Positions 46,783-59,959 of a stretch of DNA of 64,000 nucleotides are shown here, piece after piece. Numbering within the stretch: the first letter of the stretch is position 1; each line of letters opens with the position of its first letter. The stretch is from Lunularia cruciata (lineage: Eukaryota > Streptophyta > Marchantiopsida > Lunulariales > Lunulariaceae): contig OX419755.1 in assembly GCA_948567375.1 (NCBI GenBank), positions 73,722,944 to 73,786,943 on the forward strand, read 5' to 3'. A program made the translations under genes and the position numbers. The notes beneath the pieces are model-generated. The model was not told the DNA's origin. It made no database searches and saw only the letters and a list, made by a program, of their open reading frames with translations.

Positions 46783-48320
46783 GATGGTGTGACCAAATAT
46801 TCAGCATGTTTTGGGAATAATTTGCACTTCCTAGGATGCAATTTGAATCCATGATATTTTAATCTCTCAAAAAATTCATGAAAATTTCTATTCATGCTCC
46901 TCTACAATAATTCTTTAGACCAAAATGTCATCAAGATAGCACCAAGCAAAATCCAATCTTGCTAGGATCTTATCTATGGCTCTCTAGAATTCAACAAAAG
47001 TATTCTTTAACCCAAATGGTAAGAACTACCATTGTTGTGAAGATCAATAGCCTTGAATATCATCTTGGATTTGTTCAACTCTTTGATCTACAATTGATGA
47101 TATCTTACTCAAATATCAAAAATATTAAAACCTTTACATACCCAAATATATCAAAGATCTAGTGAAGGCATAGCATGCCAAATTTGGTGAAGGCATAGCA
47201 TACCAAATCAATCAATCCTAGTCTATTGGTTGATAGTATGGTACTCTCCACACCTCCATCTATTTGTGTAGTTTCTATGCATATCCTTCTTGGTTGGCAT
47301 CCCTATGGTTGAAACATACTCTCTATGTGAGATCATCACCAAACCAACCTCAAAAAGGTCATAACTTTTGCTTTGAATCATGGCTCTCTCCATGTCACTA
47401 TATATAGAGGTACTTCAAAAGATTGGTGTATCATAAGTCAACTCAATCTAAATACTAGGTCCCTTCAAAGCACCTAAATCCCTCATATTGAAGGTAAGAC
47501 AACTCCTATATCTCTTCAAGAATCTCCAAGCTCTCATTCTTACAAGTTTCTTCTATAATTATTGTAGAGGTGGAAGATGCATTGATTGATTGTTACATCA
47601 AGATCTTAGGAGAGATATTGACATGCCCACAATTACTAGAGTCTGAAACTTTAAAGCAAAAATATTCCTTCTAATTTGGCCACAAGCTCCACACGTCTTC
47701 TAGCTACATCCTTAATAAACCAAAGGTGTATCCCAAGTAGACCACTCTGACTAGTATTGACTAGTTTTTTACCAAGAACACCCTACTCACTTGGTTCATC
47801 ACCCTTAGTTGTGCCTAATTGTCTCAATAAGCAAAAATTTTGTAAGTGTTCAAGTGGTAATGCATGTCAAATGCATTGTATGCTACTCAACCAATTCAAG
47901 GCTCACAATTCATATCAAATAGTTCACATCCAAACCTTGACCTAACACCTAATGCTTGGATGTCGCTGACATTACTAAAATGACAATATAATAATATGGA
48001 AACTCATTGTCCACTCATTCCATTGGAAACCCATTGACATTGGGCTCCACCAACTATTATAATTATGAGTCCCAAACAAGTCCAAGACCTCTTTCTTGGT
48101 AAACATTAGAAGCTATGAAACTCAAGAGTGAAGGTAAAGTGGGTTTGGGTTGCCTTACAAGATTCAACCACTACCAAAATTGACCTATCAACCACTTTCA
48201 CCATTTGAGAGTAGTGCCTAACATCCAAAATATCATTAACAAGAAGGTGTGCTTGTCATTGAATCCCATCATAAGCAAGTTGTAAAACCTCCTTAGGTAA
48301 GAGGTTTATCCTGTAAGTTG

Positions 48321-48988
48321 ACTTATCTCTTAATCAGGATGAACCTTTGATGGCCATTGAGGTAACACACCATGGAGTAAGAAGGCAAGGAACACCAACT
48401 CCATCACACTCCTCCAAGGTACCTCCAAGACTCAAGACATTGTTCTTTAGAGAACCCAATAAGATAGAGGTGGTTGCAAATGAAAGGATAATGAGTACTT
48501 CCCCACCCCTAATTCATAACTTGTGAAAAATTTACATACCAAAATTACTAATTATCATAGTAACTCAAGTTACTAGGCTAAAAGTCAAAGAGTATATACA
48601 AATATCCAAGCACATGGAAATAATCTCATGAGTAGGAGGTTGTATCCTCATCTACCAACTAAGTCAAGGATTGCTTCACATGCGCTATCCTTGGACTATA
48701 GAAAAAGTCTGCACTAACAAGGCTTGTGTGCCCAAGAGTTCTACACTCTTTCCTCAAAGTCAAATAACTAGGAATAATATCATCCATACACTAGAAGATA
48801 AAATAGTAGGGCTCACTCTTTTCTGTTCCTTTAGAATAGGGTCACATTTATCTTTGCTAGGACTAAATCTAGCTAATCATGATTAATATAGAAGCTTAGC
48901 TAAAGTCCACATAGATAATATTTCTCTACCACTTGAAATACCAAACTTAATGTTTTTTTATTGTATACATGCACCAATGGGTGTTACA
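48321..48988 (-). repeat. Element F 3' LTR
   Basis: On the minus strand it begins TGTAACACCC at 48988 and is homologous to the LTR of element A (17741 onward). A TATA-like GTATATACTC lies near 48594. The left limit near 48321 is set by where similarity to the block at 57384-57660 starts and is approximate. Confidence 0.65.
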
Positions 48989-51900
48989 TTTACCCCCAGA
49001 CTAAGATTTTACTTCATCCTTTACCTTCTATGGTACAATTTCAACTTATCATGGTTAAACCTATCAAAGTGTCTTCCTCCCAACTCCTCCCAACTGAGTT
49101 CATAGGTGTAATTGCTTCACACCTTCTCCACTATGAAAGGTCCAAAGTATTTAGGTAAGAACTTCTTTTGCACCCTCTTGAATCAAATAGAAGACAAAAA
49201 TATTACCCAATCACCTTCCTTGAAAGGCTCTACCTTCTTGTTTCCTTGCCTTTTGCCTTGCCTCTTGTCATAGCTCTCCTTTTGTGTCCTTTGGTCTTGC
49301 TCCACTAAAGCCATAGCAACTGCTCTTGCCTCTTCCAATTCCATGAGTTGCTCCTTCCTTGACTTCTCTACATCACCTCCTTGTGCCTTCTTCAATTTCC
49401 TATAAATGCAATGAAAATTAAGAAGATCAAAGTGAATAGGTAAAGTAAACTCAATACCATATACCAAATGAAATGAAGAATATTTGGTGAATGTCTTCAT
49501 TATTGTCTTATAATCTCACAAAACCACATGAATTTGCTTGTCTCAATGATGTTTTTCCCCCTTCATTTTTTCATCTTTGGCCAAAATCATTCACAAGGTT
49601 TGATTGGTTCTCTCTGCCAAGTCATTGGAGTTTGGTTTATAGGAGGAAGTCACTTTTGTGTGTGATAGAGAAATATCATAGCATGGCTGTAGTGATATAC
49701 TATGTAAACTCTCCTCTTATATTTAGAAACCAGCTCCAAAGCACACCCAAACCTAGTGATGATGCATTCATAAAGAAATCTACCAACTTCATCTTCATCT
49801 TTATTCTCATCTCTCAATGGTCTAGCCTCAACCCACTTGGTAAAGTAATTAGTAACTATCACAATGTACCAATTGTTATTTGGGGTTTTATTGAGAGAGG
49901 AACTACAAAGTCAATTCCACACTTCCTAAAAGATGCTAGCAATAGGATTGATCTAAGAGGTGGAGTAAAGGTAGTATTCCTTGCAAAAGCTTGACAAACA
50001 TTACAAGTTTTTCAATAATTCAAGATAATCCTTGAAAATTCCACTCCAATAGTAATATGCATCTACAATCTTGAAAGCGGTCACCTTTCTTGAAAAGTGA
50101 CTCCCACATACCAAACCATGATGAAACTCCTTCAAGTGTAGGATAGACTACTCCTTGCCCATTGCTCTTCAAAGAAGACCATCTGCACCTTCATGGAAAA
50201 AAATATTCTCCACCATGGTGTAAGGTATAGATCTTGTTGCAAGTGCCTTCTTCTCCCTAGCATGCATCTCATTAGGATAGTCATTTCTTGTAACAAAGTC
50301 CACTATCTCCTTGTACTCCATTGGAACCTCTTGAGTGATTGAGATTGTCATGAGCTCTTTACCCAAAAAAGAATCACCCATTGGCTCAACTCCATCATGA
50401 TCACAAGTTGTAGATAATAAATCATCATTTACATGTTTCTTCCATGGCCTATCCTCAATGGTGTAATCATACTCAAACAAGAGTATCATCCAACCTTGCT
50501 AGCCATGCCTCCACATTACGCTTTTTAAAGGTGTAATTCAAAGCCTTTTAATCGATGACAATGGTGGCCTTCCCTCCAATCAAGTAGTGTCAAAACTTCT
50601 TGAGACCAAAAATCAATGCCAACCAACACTTCCCTTTCCATGACTAAACAATTCTTCTCTACTAAGACCATCTATTTGCTAGCATAAGCTATTGGATGAT
50701 CATGCACATATTGGTCTAATTAACTAAGAGTGCATCCTACAGCTACATTGGAAGCATTAGCATAAAGGATGAAAGGATTGCTTCAATCAAGTTCAGCAAA
50801 AATTAGAGCCATAACAAGGGATTGCTTGAGCTCCTCAAAAGCTTTGAGAGCTTCCTTGTTGTCCAAAATCACCATGTATTTTACACCCTTCTTAATGTAA
50901 ATGGTCAAAGCATAAGCCTTTTTGGAAAATGAGACTTGAACCTCCTATAGTACCCAACTATCGGCAAAAATTGGTGTAACTTTGTCAAGCTTGACAATAA
51001 TGGAAGCTTTGAGATTTTCCTCACCTTTTCAACATCCATTGCTATTTTATGCTTGGAAATAATATGCACCAAAATATGACCTTCTTTACAACCAAAGATG
51101 CACTTATCTAGGTTGAATGATGCATTTGTTTCATCTAAGTGTTGAAAAACTTTGATCAAGTGCTCAAGGTGCTCCTCTTTGCTCCCATAGACACAAATGA
51201 AATCATTAATAAAATCTTCCACAAATTTCCCAAGAAAAAGTTCAAACACCATGTTCATGAACCATTGAAATATGGCTGGAGCATTGCAAATCCCAAAAGG
51301 CATGGCCTTGAAAGCTTAGGTTCTTCAAGGTGTGGTGAATGTGGTGAGTTGTTGATGCTCTAGTGCGATCTTGATTTGGTTATAGCCACTATAACCATCT
51401 CCAAATTTATACCTCTCATGACTCAAAACCTCTACCAAGATCTCATCAATGAATGGTAAGGAGTAACAGTCCTTCTTGGTAACAACATTGAGCTTCTTGT
51501 AATTAACATATATACTAAGCTTTCCATACTTCATCATCACAATCACAATTAGAGACACCCATTTTGAATTCTCCACCTCAAAAATAAACTTAGCCTCCTT
51601 GAATTTATCAATCTCTTCCTTCACAACCAAAGATGTAAGTGTGCTAATGCAATGTTGCTTTTGGTAGACTATTCTTGCATGTGACTCTACTTCTATCCTA
51701 TGCTCCTCCAATGTGACTTCCTTGAGATACTTTTAACTAAAAGCAAACACATGGATAAACTTGCAAAAATCTCCCCAAATCTTACCTTCTACTCTTTGGT
51801 AACATTTGGACCATACTTTAGGGTAGATAGTCTCCTCTCTATCTCCTCTAGTATTATTGTTGATTTATCAAGGTCCCTCAAAACCTTTGGCTTAGGCACA

Positions 51901-52744
51901 AAGTCCCTAGCATACAAGAGATGCACATTTGAATCAGGTTTAGAGTCATCTTCCTTTGATGATTTCTCTTCTTCCATGCTTGTGTCCACACTTGAAGCTC
52001 CTTCTTTTGAATCAAATTCCCAATAACTAGAAGTTGGTGTATTTGAATGTGAAAGGTGGTCCGTATTAGTTATAGGAATTGTAACCTAATGGTTTGATAA
52101 CCCAATTTGCAAGTATCCTTTGTGCCATCAATAATTTTTTTGAGCTGCTCTCAACCATGGCCTCCCAAGTAGCAAATCGTAACTTGCATCTTTCAAGACT
52201 TGGAAAATAAAGAAATTTTAAACTCCTATAATTGATACTATGACCCTTTTTATCACACCCATTGGTTGAACTTGTTGCTTGTTTACCATGCTCACTACAA
52301 ATGTTGAAAGTCTAGAGTGTATGATACCTAACTTCTTCATTAACTTCTCTAATATGGCATTTACTATAGATCTTGCATCAAAAAGAGCATCCTTGTTGTA
52401 TGACCGTTTGTCTTTTCATCAATATGGGAGGCATATTCACAAGCCTCCCATGGTGTTGGTTTTGCATCCACCACCTCCATTGACACCAAGGCCTTTGCTT
52501 TCTTCTTTCTCTTGGTCCTTGTAGAACTCAAACCACCCCTAACTCCTTCCTCAAGGTAAGACTTAAAGCAATAAGTTGTCCCATTATGATGTTGGCCTTG
52601 TGACTACAATCATCCTCCAAAACATTCCAGCCCCATTGTTGCTTTGAAATCAAGAAATCATCCATCCCAACTTCTTCTTTAGAGTCTTTGTTGATGGTGT
52701 TGAACTAGTATTGCAAGTACTCCTTGAGGGTATTGGACTATCCT
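48321..52744 (-). mobile_element. Element F: relative of element A, minus strand
   Basis: Decayed Ty3/gypsy copy with many breaks. From left: LTR about 48321-48988, polypurine-like TCTGGGGGTAAA (minus strand, 49000-48989), integrase end and core about 49180-50160, RNase H about 50440-50800, RT about 50900-51700 (MPFGICNAPAIFQWFMNMVF), and protease/gag-end region about 52080-52740. The wording and order match element A closely. It is cut at 52744 by C-family element H. The gag start and 5' LTR are not seen beyond H. Confidence 0.82.
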
Positions 52745-53158
52745 TGTAAAGGACCAAATCAGAGGAGAGAAATAGGAGAATGGAAACTCACATTGGGACA
52801 CTTGAATGAGGGAAAACTCCAAATACCTAGCATGAGCTTTGGCTTTGGTATTTATAGGTAGCATACAAGGCCTTTGATAAGCCTCTCAAGAAGCTTTCTC
52901 AAGCCACTTTCTTAGAGTGCAAGCCAAGTTAACTAGGAAGCTTCCTTCTAAAAGTTGTCTACTTGGCGTGCAAGCTAAGCTAGTTGGAAACTTCTAGAAG
53001 CTTCCTTCTAGAAGCTACTTACTTGAGGTGCAAGCTAAGCTAGCCGGGAAGCTTCCCAAGAAGCTTCCTAGATACTTCTAGAATATTCTAGGCTAATTTG
53101 TCTTATGTGCTCCTTCATAAGCCCAACTAACTTTGTCGTTAAACTCCATATTGTTATA
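52745..53158 (-). repeat. Element H 3' LTR
   Basis: 414 bp, a close match to the element C LTR. It retains the U3 repeats and pentamer runs, including AACTTCTAGAAGCTTCC and CTTCTAGAATATTC. Confidence 0.92.
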
Positions 53159-56100
53159 TATTCCCTCACCGCTAGTTGGTGACGTCCTCATTGCCAGTGA
53201 AGCTTCAAATTCCTGGATGGCTGTTTGTGCATTTTGGAGGTGAGAAAGAGGTTCCCATGTAGCATCATGAAGGAGGTACCCTTTCCAAAGGACCTTGTAC
53301 TCTATATGTTGGCGACGGCCTTGTTGAAAATGGCAATGCGCAAGGATACAATCAACTTCATACTCCTCATGATCATTGATAGGGACAGGCAGAGGAGGAG
53401 GTTGGACTCAAGACAAAAAGGAAGAGGGGTTAGGAAAAAAGGGTTCAACATGGAAACATGAAAGATAGGATGGATACGCATGTGACAAGGCAAGGCAAGT
53501 CGATAAGCAACAGGAGAGACAATTTGGGTGATATCAAATGGTCCTATCCAATTAGGGGCAAGTTTACAAACTTGGATATCAAGTGGGAGAGGGAGGTTAC
53601 TAGAGGATAGCATGACTTTATCACCAACTTCAAAGTGAGATCACGACGATGGTGGTCCGCATATTTTTTTGGTGATTTTGAGCAACAAGGAAGTGAGACT
53701 TGGCTTGTTAGAGAGATTGAGATATAGTGGTCAAGAATGTGGAAGTATGAGGAACTTGAGATGGAGGGGGAGCAAGAAGAGAATCGGGAAAAGCGGATCT
53801 TGGCCAAAATTAAGAAAGAAAGGAGAAAATCTGGTGCTTGCCTATGTGGAATTGTTGTAGGTAAATTCTATAGCTGCAAGACATTCATCCCAATTGGTAT
53901 GGTGGACATTGACAAAAGCACATAACATATCCTCAAATGTACAATTGTACACGTTTGGTTTGTCCATCAATAAGAGGATGATAGGCCGTGGAGCTTGGTG
54001 CCAAGTATCAAGAAGAGTGCTTGCCAAACTTCCCAGTAAATCAAGGATCACGGTTAGAGACGAGCACATGTGGCATCCCATGATGCTTGAAGATATTATC
54101 GAAGTAAATTTGTGCTAAGGTTGGAGCATCCACGGTATCATAAGTTGGTGACAAGTGGATTTGCTTACTAAGCTTATCCACAAACACCACGATTGTTGTG
54201 TCCTTGTTTTGTCTTTGGCAAGGATGTTATGAGATCCAAGCTCACATGTTCCCAACGAGCGGATGGAACGGCAAGTGGTTGAAGGAGTCCACTCAGCTTC
54301 TGGTTGTTGGCCTTGTTACGTTGACAACTCTCACACGATTGGAAAAATTCTTGAACATTTCATGTCATGTTGGGTACCACCAGTGACATTGGAGGGTACC
54401 CAAGGTCTTGTCCATACCCATGCGACCAGCGATGGGCCTCTTGAAGGCGCACAAGTTGAAGATCACCTCTAGTTGGAACATAGATCCGGTCCCCATGGAA
54501 TAAAAGGCCCTCCTTGATGGAGAAGGTGTTGTACTCCTCATCGCATGCCATAAGGCAACCATGTACCATTTGGAAGAAGGGATCTTGGTGTAGAGCTGAT
54601 TGAAACTCATTTTGGACCTTAGAATCAACTAGCACCGATGAAATTGCCGTTGTGATGAGAGGAAGAGACTTCAAATCAGGTCGTCATGATAAAGCATCAG
54701 GGATGACATGGATCCAACCTAGTTTATACTCAAGTTTGATGTCATACAGTTGGAGTTGTTCCTCCCATTGATGATGTTGACTCTTCATGTGTTCCAAGTG
54801 TAAGGTCTACAACAATGGTTTGTGATCAGTTTGCATGATCACTTGTTTCCCCAAGAGGTAATGTCTCCATACCTTGGTGGCGTATACCATTGCAAGTTGT
54901 TCTTGATCTCGAGTAGAGTAGTTTTGTTCAACCGTATTGAGTCAGCAAGACACAAAGGCAATGGGATAGAGTCCATTAGGGAATTCTTGTTGTAGCATGG
55001 CTCCAATTGCAAAGTTAGAAGCATCAAAATCAACCACACAAGGTAGTTGAGGATCATATGGTTGAAGAATGGGTCTTGATGATACCATATGCTTTAACTT
55101 ATGGAATGATTCTTCATGTTTGGTAGTCTACTACAAGCTCAAGTCTTTTTCTAAGAGGTCAATCAATGGTGTAGCCACATGAGCATAATAGTAGATGAAT
55201 TGTCAATAAAACTGGCCAATCCATTGAATGCCCGTACTTCTATAGCATCTTTTGGGGTAGGCCAATCAATAATGGCCTTGATCTTCTCTTCTTCTATCTT
55301 GATCCCCTTTGATGAGATCTTATGACCCAAGAAGGTAACCTCTTTCTGCCAAAAGGCACACTTTGACTTTTTGTTGTAAAATTTCCATTATCATAGTCGT
55401 CTTAGGACTTGCTGCACATGATTCACATGTTCTGCCTTTGTCTTGCCAAAGATTAAGATATCATCCAAGAACACCACCACGGAGCAATCTAATAGTCCAT
55501 CCAACACCCAATTCATATGATCCATGAAGACAACTTGAGCATTAGTGAGTCCAAAAGGTAGAACTCTCCACTCAAAATGCCCATACCTTGTATAAAATGC
55601 AGTCTTTTGCTCATCCTCTCTATCAATAGGAATTTGCTAATAGCCACTATGAAGATCCAGCTTGGAAAAGTAGCATGCTCCACTTAGTTGATCAAGCAAG
55701 TCATTGATTCAAGGCAAGGGATATGCATTCTTCATGGTTTGCTTATTGAGCTCATGATAATCAATACAGAAACAAAGTCCTCCATCCTTCTTTGGAAAAA
55801 ATAGTACCGGTGCTCCCCAAGGAGAGGTACTATGTTGTATGAAATCCTTCTCCAACAACTTTGTAAGTGTTATTTGCAACTCCTCCAACTCCTTTGGTGA
55901 GAGCCAATAGATCGGTCTACTCACTAGAGAGCTCCCTAGCAATAACTCAATCTTGAAAGGTATACCTCAATCAGAGGGTAATCCCTTTGGCAGATTATCC
56001 GGAAACACATCCACAAACTCCTTAACTATATGATCAACCATTGCTTGATGAGGCTCTCGGCCCTCCGAAGATTGTTCTTGTGCAATTTGCTTGATCCATA

Positions 56101-56837
56101 CCGCAAATACATACTTATCTTCCTCCAAAGCTTGCTCTATGGCTGCTTTACTAACAAACTTCCCTTCTAGGGACTCATCTCTCTTCCAAGCTTGCTCCTT
56201 GGTTGCCTTCTTGGCAAACTTCCCATCTTGGGACTCATCTCTCTTCTAGGTTTGCTCTATGTCTACCTTCTCAACAAACTTCCCATCTTGGAACTGACTT
56301 TTCTTAGGTGTCTTGCTCAGAGGTGCCAGACAACCTAATCGGAAATTCTTACCTTGGTGTTGTACTTGAATTTGGCATCGGGTCCAATCGAATTGAAACT
56401 TATGATATTCAAGCCAAGGTAGACCCAGAATGATATCATAGTGTAGAGGTGCCACTACAAACCTCATACACTCCAAATATTCCTTCCCAACCTTGAAGGT
56501 AACAGGATGCGAGGTGCAGAATGCATAACCCTTTCTACCATCTGCCATCATCAAACTACTTCCAATCACTAGCTTGATAGTAAAACCCAATTCCTTTGCT
56601 ACTTGCATAGACATGTAATTCTTTGAACTTCCAAAATCAACCAATATCCTACAACCTCGATTAGATATCATACCTTGCAAGTGAAGCAAACTTGCATAGG
56701 TTGAGCCTTCAATCTCATTGGAACTAATCAAGCTCCCAATAGGCGACTCAAAATCTCCTATTGGGATTCTTCGTTTCCTTGATCATTCCACTCCACAAGC
56801 TCTACATGGGCAACTTGTTGAGGTCATCCATTCTTAA
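52745..56837 (-). mobile_element. Element H: truncated C-family chromovirus
   Basis: Minus-strand copy with the 3' LTR (52745-53158), chromodomain about 53200-53360, integrase about 53640-54470, RNase H about 54680-55050, RT about 55430-55960, protease 56300-56731, and only the very end of gag to about 56837, after which unrelated sequence begins. The gag start and 5' LTR are missing. It has several breaks and is clearly older than element C, to which it is highly similar. It sits in element F. Confidence 0.9.
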
Positions 56838-57383
56838 GTGGAAAAGGTAGCATATTTTGCACTTAAATTTTATGGAAAGTTAAGAAACAAGCTAATGAAA
56901 AATGAAGAAATTGCAAACTCTTCACAAAATTCAAGAGTGTGCAATTTGCTAGAATAGTTTACCCTACCACTTTCCAAAAATTCTAGCTCAATGCATGTAT
57001 AGTTATAGTTGTTATAATAATTTCAAGTGTCCAGACTGAAAGATAATCCAAGCTATCACATATGAAATTCCAAATCCAGATCTCAAAGTGAAATTTTGCC
57101 CAAAATCACCATAATCCCCAAAATCTGCAATCCACCTCACACAATCTTTCCAAATCCTCTCATGTGTATAATATTTATAATATCACCTCAAAATTATCAT
57201 AATAAACTATAATGTATACAAATGCGTCCAAATTCTCTAACATAATTCCAACACTCTCCTCCCCTAATGTTCTCTCTAAGTGAGCTCTCATAGCCTCCTT
57301 CTGCCTAATAGAATTGTACATAGAACTTTATCTTGCCTTCTTGAGAGGTCACGACAATGGAACCAAAAATGTGAATTGGCCTA
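56838..57383. other. Spacer beyond the truncated edge of element H
   Basis: AT-rich sequence with no recognised gene and no similarity that I can see to the gag of elements A, C or F. Confidence 0.5.
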
Positions 57384-57660
57384 TCTCTCACTCAAGATGA
57401 ACCTTAGATGGCTATTAAGGTAGCACACCATGGACTAAGAAGGCAAGGAACCCCAGATCCTTCACACTCCTCCAAGGCTAGAATTCCAAGGCCCTGCAAG
57501 ACTCAAGATATTGTTGACTAAAAAACTCAATGAGAGACAGTTACAAATACAATGACAATGAGTACCTCTCACCCCAAGCTTATATACTTGTGAAAATGTT
57601 ACACACCAAAGCTACAAATTATATTATTTTATTAGTTCTATCAAGTTATAATTAGTTCTC
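57384..57660. repeat. Second copy of the element F LTR end
   Basis: About 270 bp share words in the same order with 48321-48580 (CACACCATGGACTAAGAAGG here against CACACCATGGAGTAAGAAGG; CACTCCTCCAAGG; ACTCAAGA). Similarity fades after about 57660. It could be the decayed 5' LTR of element F or another LTR of the same family. Confidence 0.65.
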
Positions 57661-58015
57661 TTAAAATCTTATGGTAGGTTTCCATAATTTTATATCATTG
57701 AGATATTATGCATCATTGGCATGTTATTATATATCTAAAGATGATACTTGAAAGTGTAACATGACTAAATCTACCAAAATATTATAATAAATTGTCACCC
57801 TATAATATAATTGAAATTTTCTGTGCATGTTGCTTGTCCATGATAACTAATGATGGGAACCATAAGGAATATTTCCAATAGTATTTGGACAACTAAGATT
57901 GGCAATTTGTAATAATTGGTACATGATTCAACTTTCTAGATCACAATCAGCTCTTGATCAATGGGGAGGGATTTGACAAATTGTGTGCTCAATCACCGAG
58001 CAAGCAAAATTTCTT
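57661..58015. other. AT-rich spacer
   Basis: Nothing is recognised. Confidence 0.5.
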
Positions 58016-58228
58016 TCAACCCGACCTCCAGCTTATATCAATAACCTGCTCAGCCCTGGCAGTTAAACTAGGATTATATAAGTGTACGGCTTTGTAGGCA
58101 CTTGGCCAAAATATGCCACCAACAAGTCCTACAGTGAACAATTTATACACAAGATCCATCCACCTCTGATCTTCCATATTCTTTGTAAGATGAAGACCAA
58201 CTTGCATAGATCCATGGTATTGAAGCAC
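58016..58228 (-). CDS. Small unrecognised ORF with one hydrophobic segment
   Basis: 70 codons on the minus strand. The central part (residues about 18-48: NMEDQRWMDLVYKLFTV, then a Gly-rich hydrophobic run to AYKAV) looks like a charged start followed by a single membrane helix, as in small organelle-membrane proteins. An inner ATG at the MED word could be the true start. The surrounding DNA is AT-rich and contains no other gene parts, so this may be an exon relic or chance. I do not recognise the family. Confidence 0.25.
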   Translation of the reverse strand: MLQYHGSMQVGLHLTKNMEDQRWMDLVYKLFTVGLVGGIFWPSAYKAVHLYNPSLTARAEQVIDISWRSG

Positions 58229-59901
58229 CTTTTCATCTTAAATTCAAGGAACCACAACACTCCCATTTTTCCCTTGATATTCAAATATTTAAAATAGGAG
58301 GTGGTGTTGCATTGGAATTTTTTATTAAAAAAAACAGTTTGTACTCAAATGTAGTGTACTTTGGACTTGTGGCCCACAATGCTGAATTTGCAAAAGAACA
58401 TGGGTATAGCCACAAATTTATGGGTTCAATACCACAAGAGATGTATTTATCACTCCTTTTTTGTATTAGATAAATAGTCTAATAAATGCTTTCATGTTTG
58501 ATTCTCCATCAAAAGCTAAGTTTACTATGCTTCATTGTATAATGGTACTATCCACAAGATAAATGGAGAAGGATGTAATAAAACTTACTAAGATATATGA
58601 AGATTCAATATCAATTACGCAAGCATTGACATATTAAAAAGTATTGACTGGAAGAGAATGTTCTTAAAACATAAGTACAATCAGAAAATAAATATGATTA
58701 TATAATTTGATAAGGAAATTTATACTAAATTTATTTAAATCAGAATGTCACTGAAAATAAATTAGTTATGAGAATCATTAGCACCCATCAACCTAAAAAG
58801 TTATGAAATTATGAAGTTATAAGGAATGTATGTGAGTAGAAGAGTCAAAATAAAGTATAAAATACACAATAAACTAAGAAGAAACACTATTTTCATTGAA
58901 TGTGAATATCATTGATGTGAATATATTTAGAGAAAGCATCATTGATGCATAGTGAGATTGAAGAAGATCATCATAGAGTAGGGACTATTATCTAAAAAGG
59001 AGTATCATCTAGTCATAATGAGTTATAAAAGGAAAATATTTATTTCGAGTGCAAGTAAAAGAAAAGATATTAAGAAATATGGATAGATGTAAGAGAAATT
59101 GGTTAGTTTTATCAAGGTAGATTGAATGAATACAAGACTATGACCAAGACTATTTACATATATTATTGAACCATATTAAAAAATAAAAGAAACAAGGATT
59201 TTGGTACTAGCATTTGCACTAAATTTTTGTTAGAAAATGAGGAACAATTAATTGTTCCTCGTCTTTGGTTTTGTACTTATTATCCAACTAAGACTCATTG
59301 TGAAGCATAATACGATACACAAAAAATCATTGGTTTTTTCAATCCAGAATATCTTTCTTCTACTAAGTTGCATAAATAATAAAGAACTCCAATGAATACA
59401 TTTGTCCATAATTTCAGATATAGGAAGACCAATATTAAGACTGGTGAAATATAAAATTAATTATAGACTTCTATAGATATATTTGCATGGTAGATGAGTA
59501 TCAAAATCAAGGTTTAAAAAGATGCACCAACAATAAAATCATCAATAAAACTATCTTGTTATTATAAGAGTAATATTTTTGAAGTTTAATAAAAATATAT
59601 AATGAATTGAAGGTGTCAATACAGGTATAATATACCATGTGTATGCTTGCATATGCAATAATAAAATATGTGGAATGTGATATTACTCTTCATGTACAAA
59701 GTACTAAATGGTTTAAGAGATATGAGCTAATTTAATTTTAAAGAGATAGCTCGTAATATAAACAACTTCAATTACAATTATTGTGATGAATGAAAAGCAA
59801 CAAATTGGATGGTAAGAACCTTCTAATAAGAGTATACGATAACATTTATTTATGTCACAAGACATAAATAACTTGATTTTAAATATTTTCACAATAATAA
59901 T

Positions 59902-59959
<58 letters not shown>

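Larger units (their letters stand above)
43609..48320 (-). mobile_element. Element G: very decayed Ty3/gypsy element of another lineage
   Basis: Minus-strand remnants in the right order: integrase-like about 43620-44330 (around the word GTPIEVL), RNase H region about 45720-46190, RT about 46790-47300 (LDFAWCYLDDILV-like catalytic box near 46930), and protease-side sequence up to about 48300. It is heavily broken, with no LTRs identified. Solo LTRs of the B/D and C families were inserted later. The wording differs from both the B/C chromoviruses and the A/F elements. Confidence 0.6.

Noticed and set aside
58410-58440. tRNA-like GGTTCAATACC box
   Set aside because: No matching upstream box or acceptor stem could be found. 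No tRNA gene is supported in the window.
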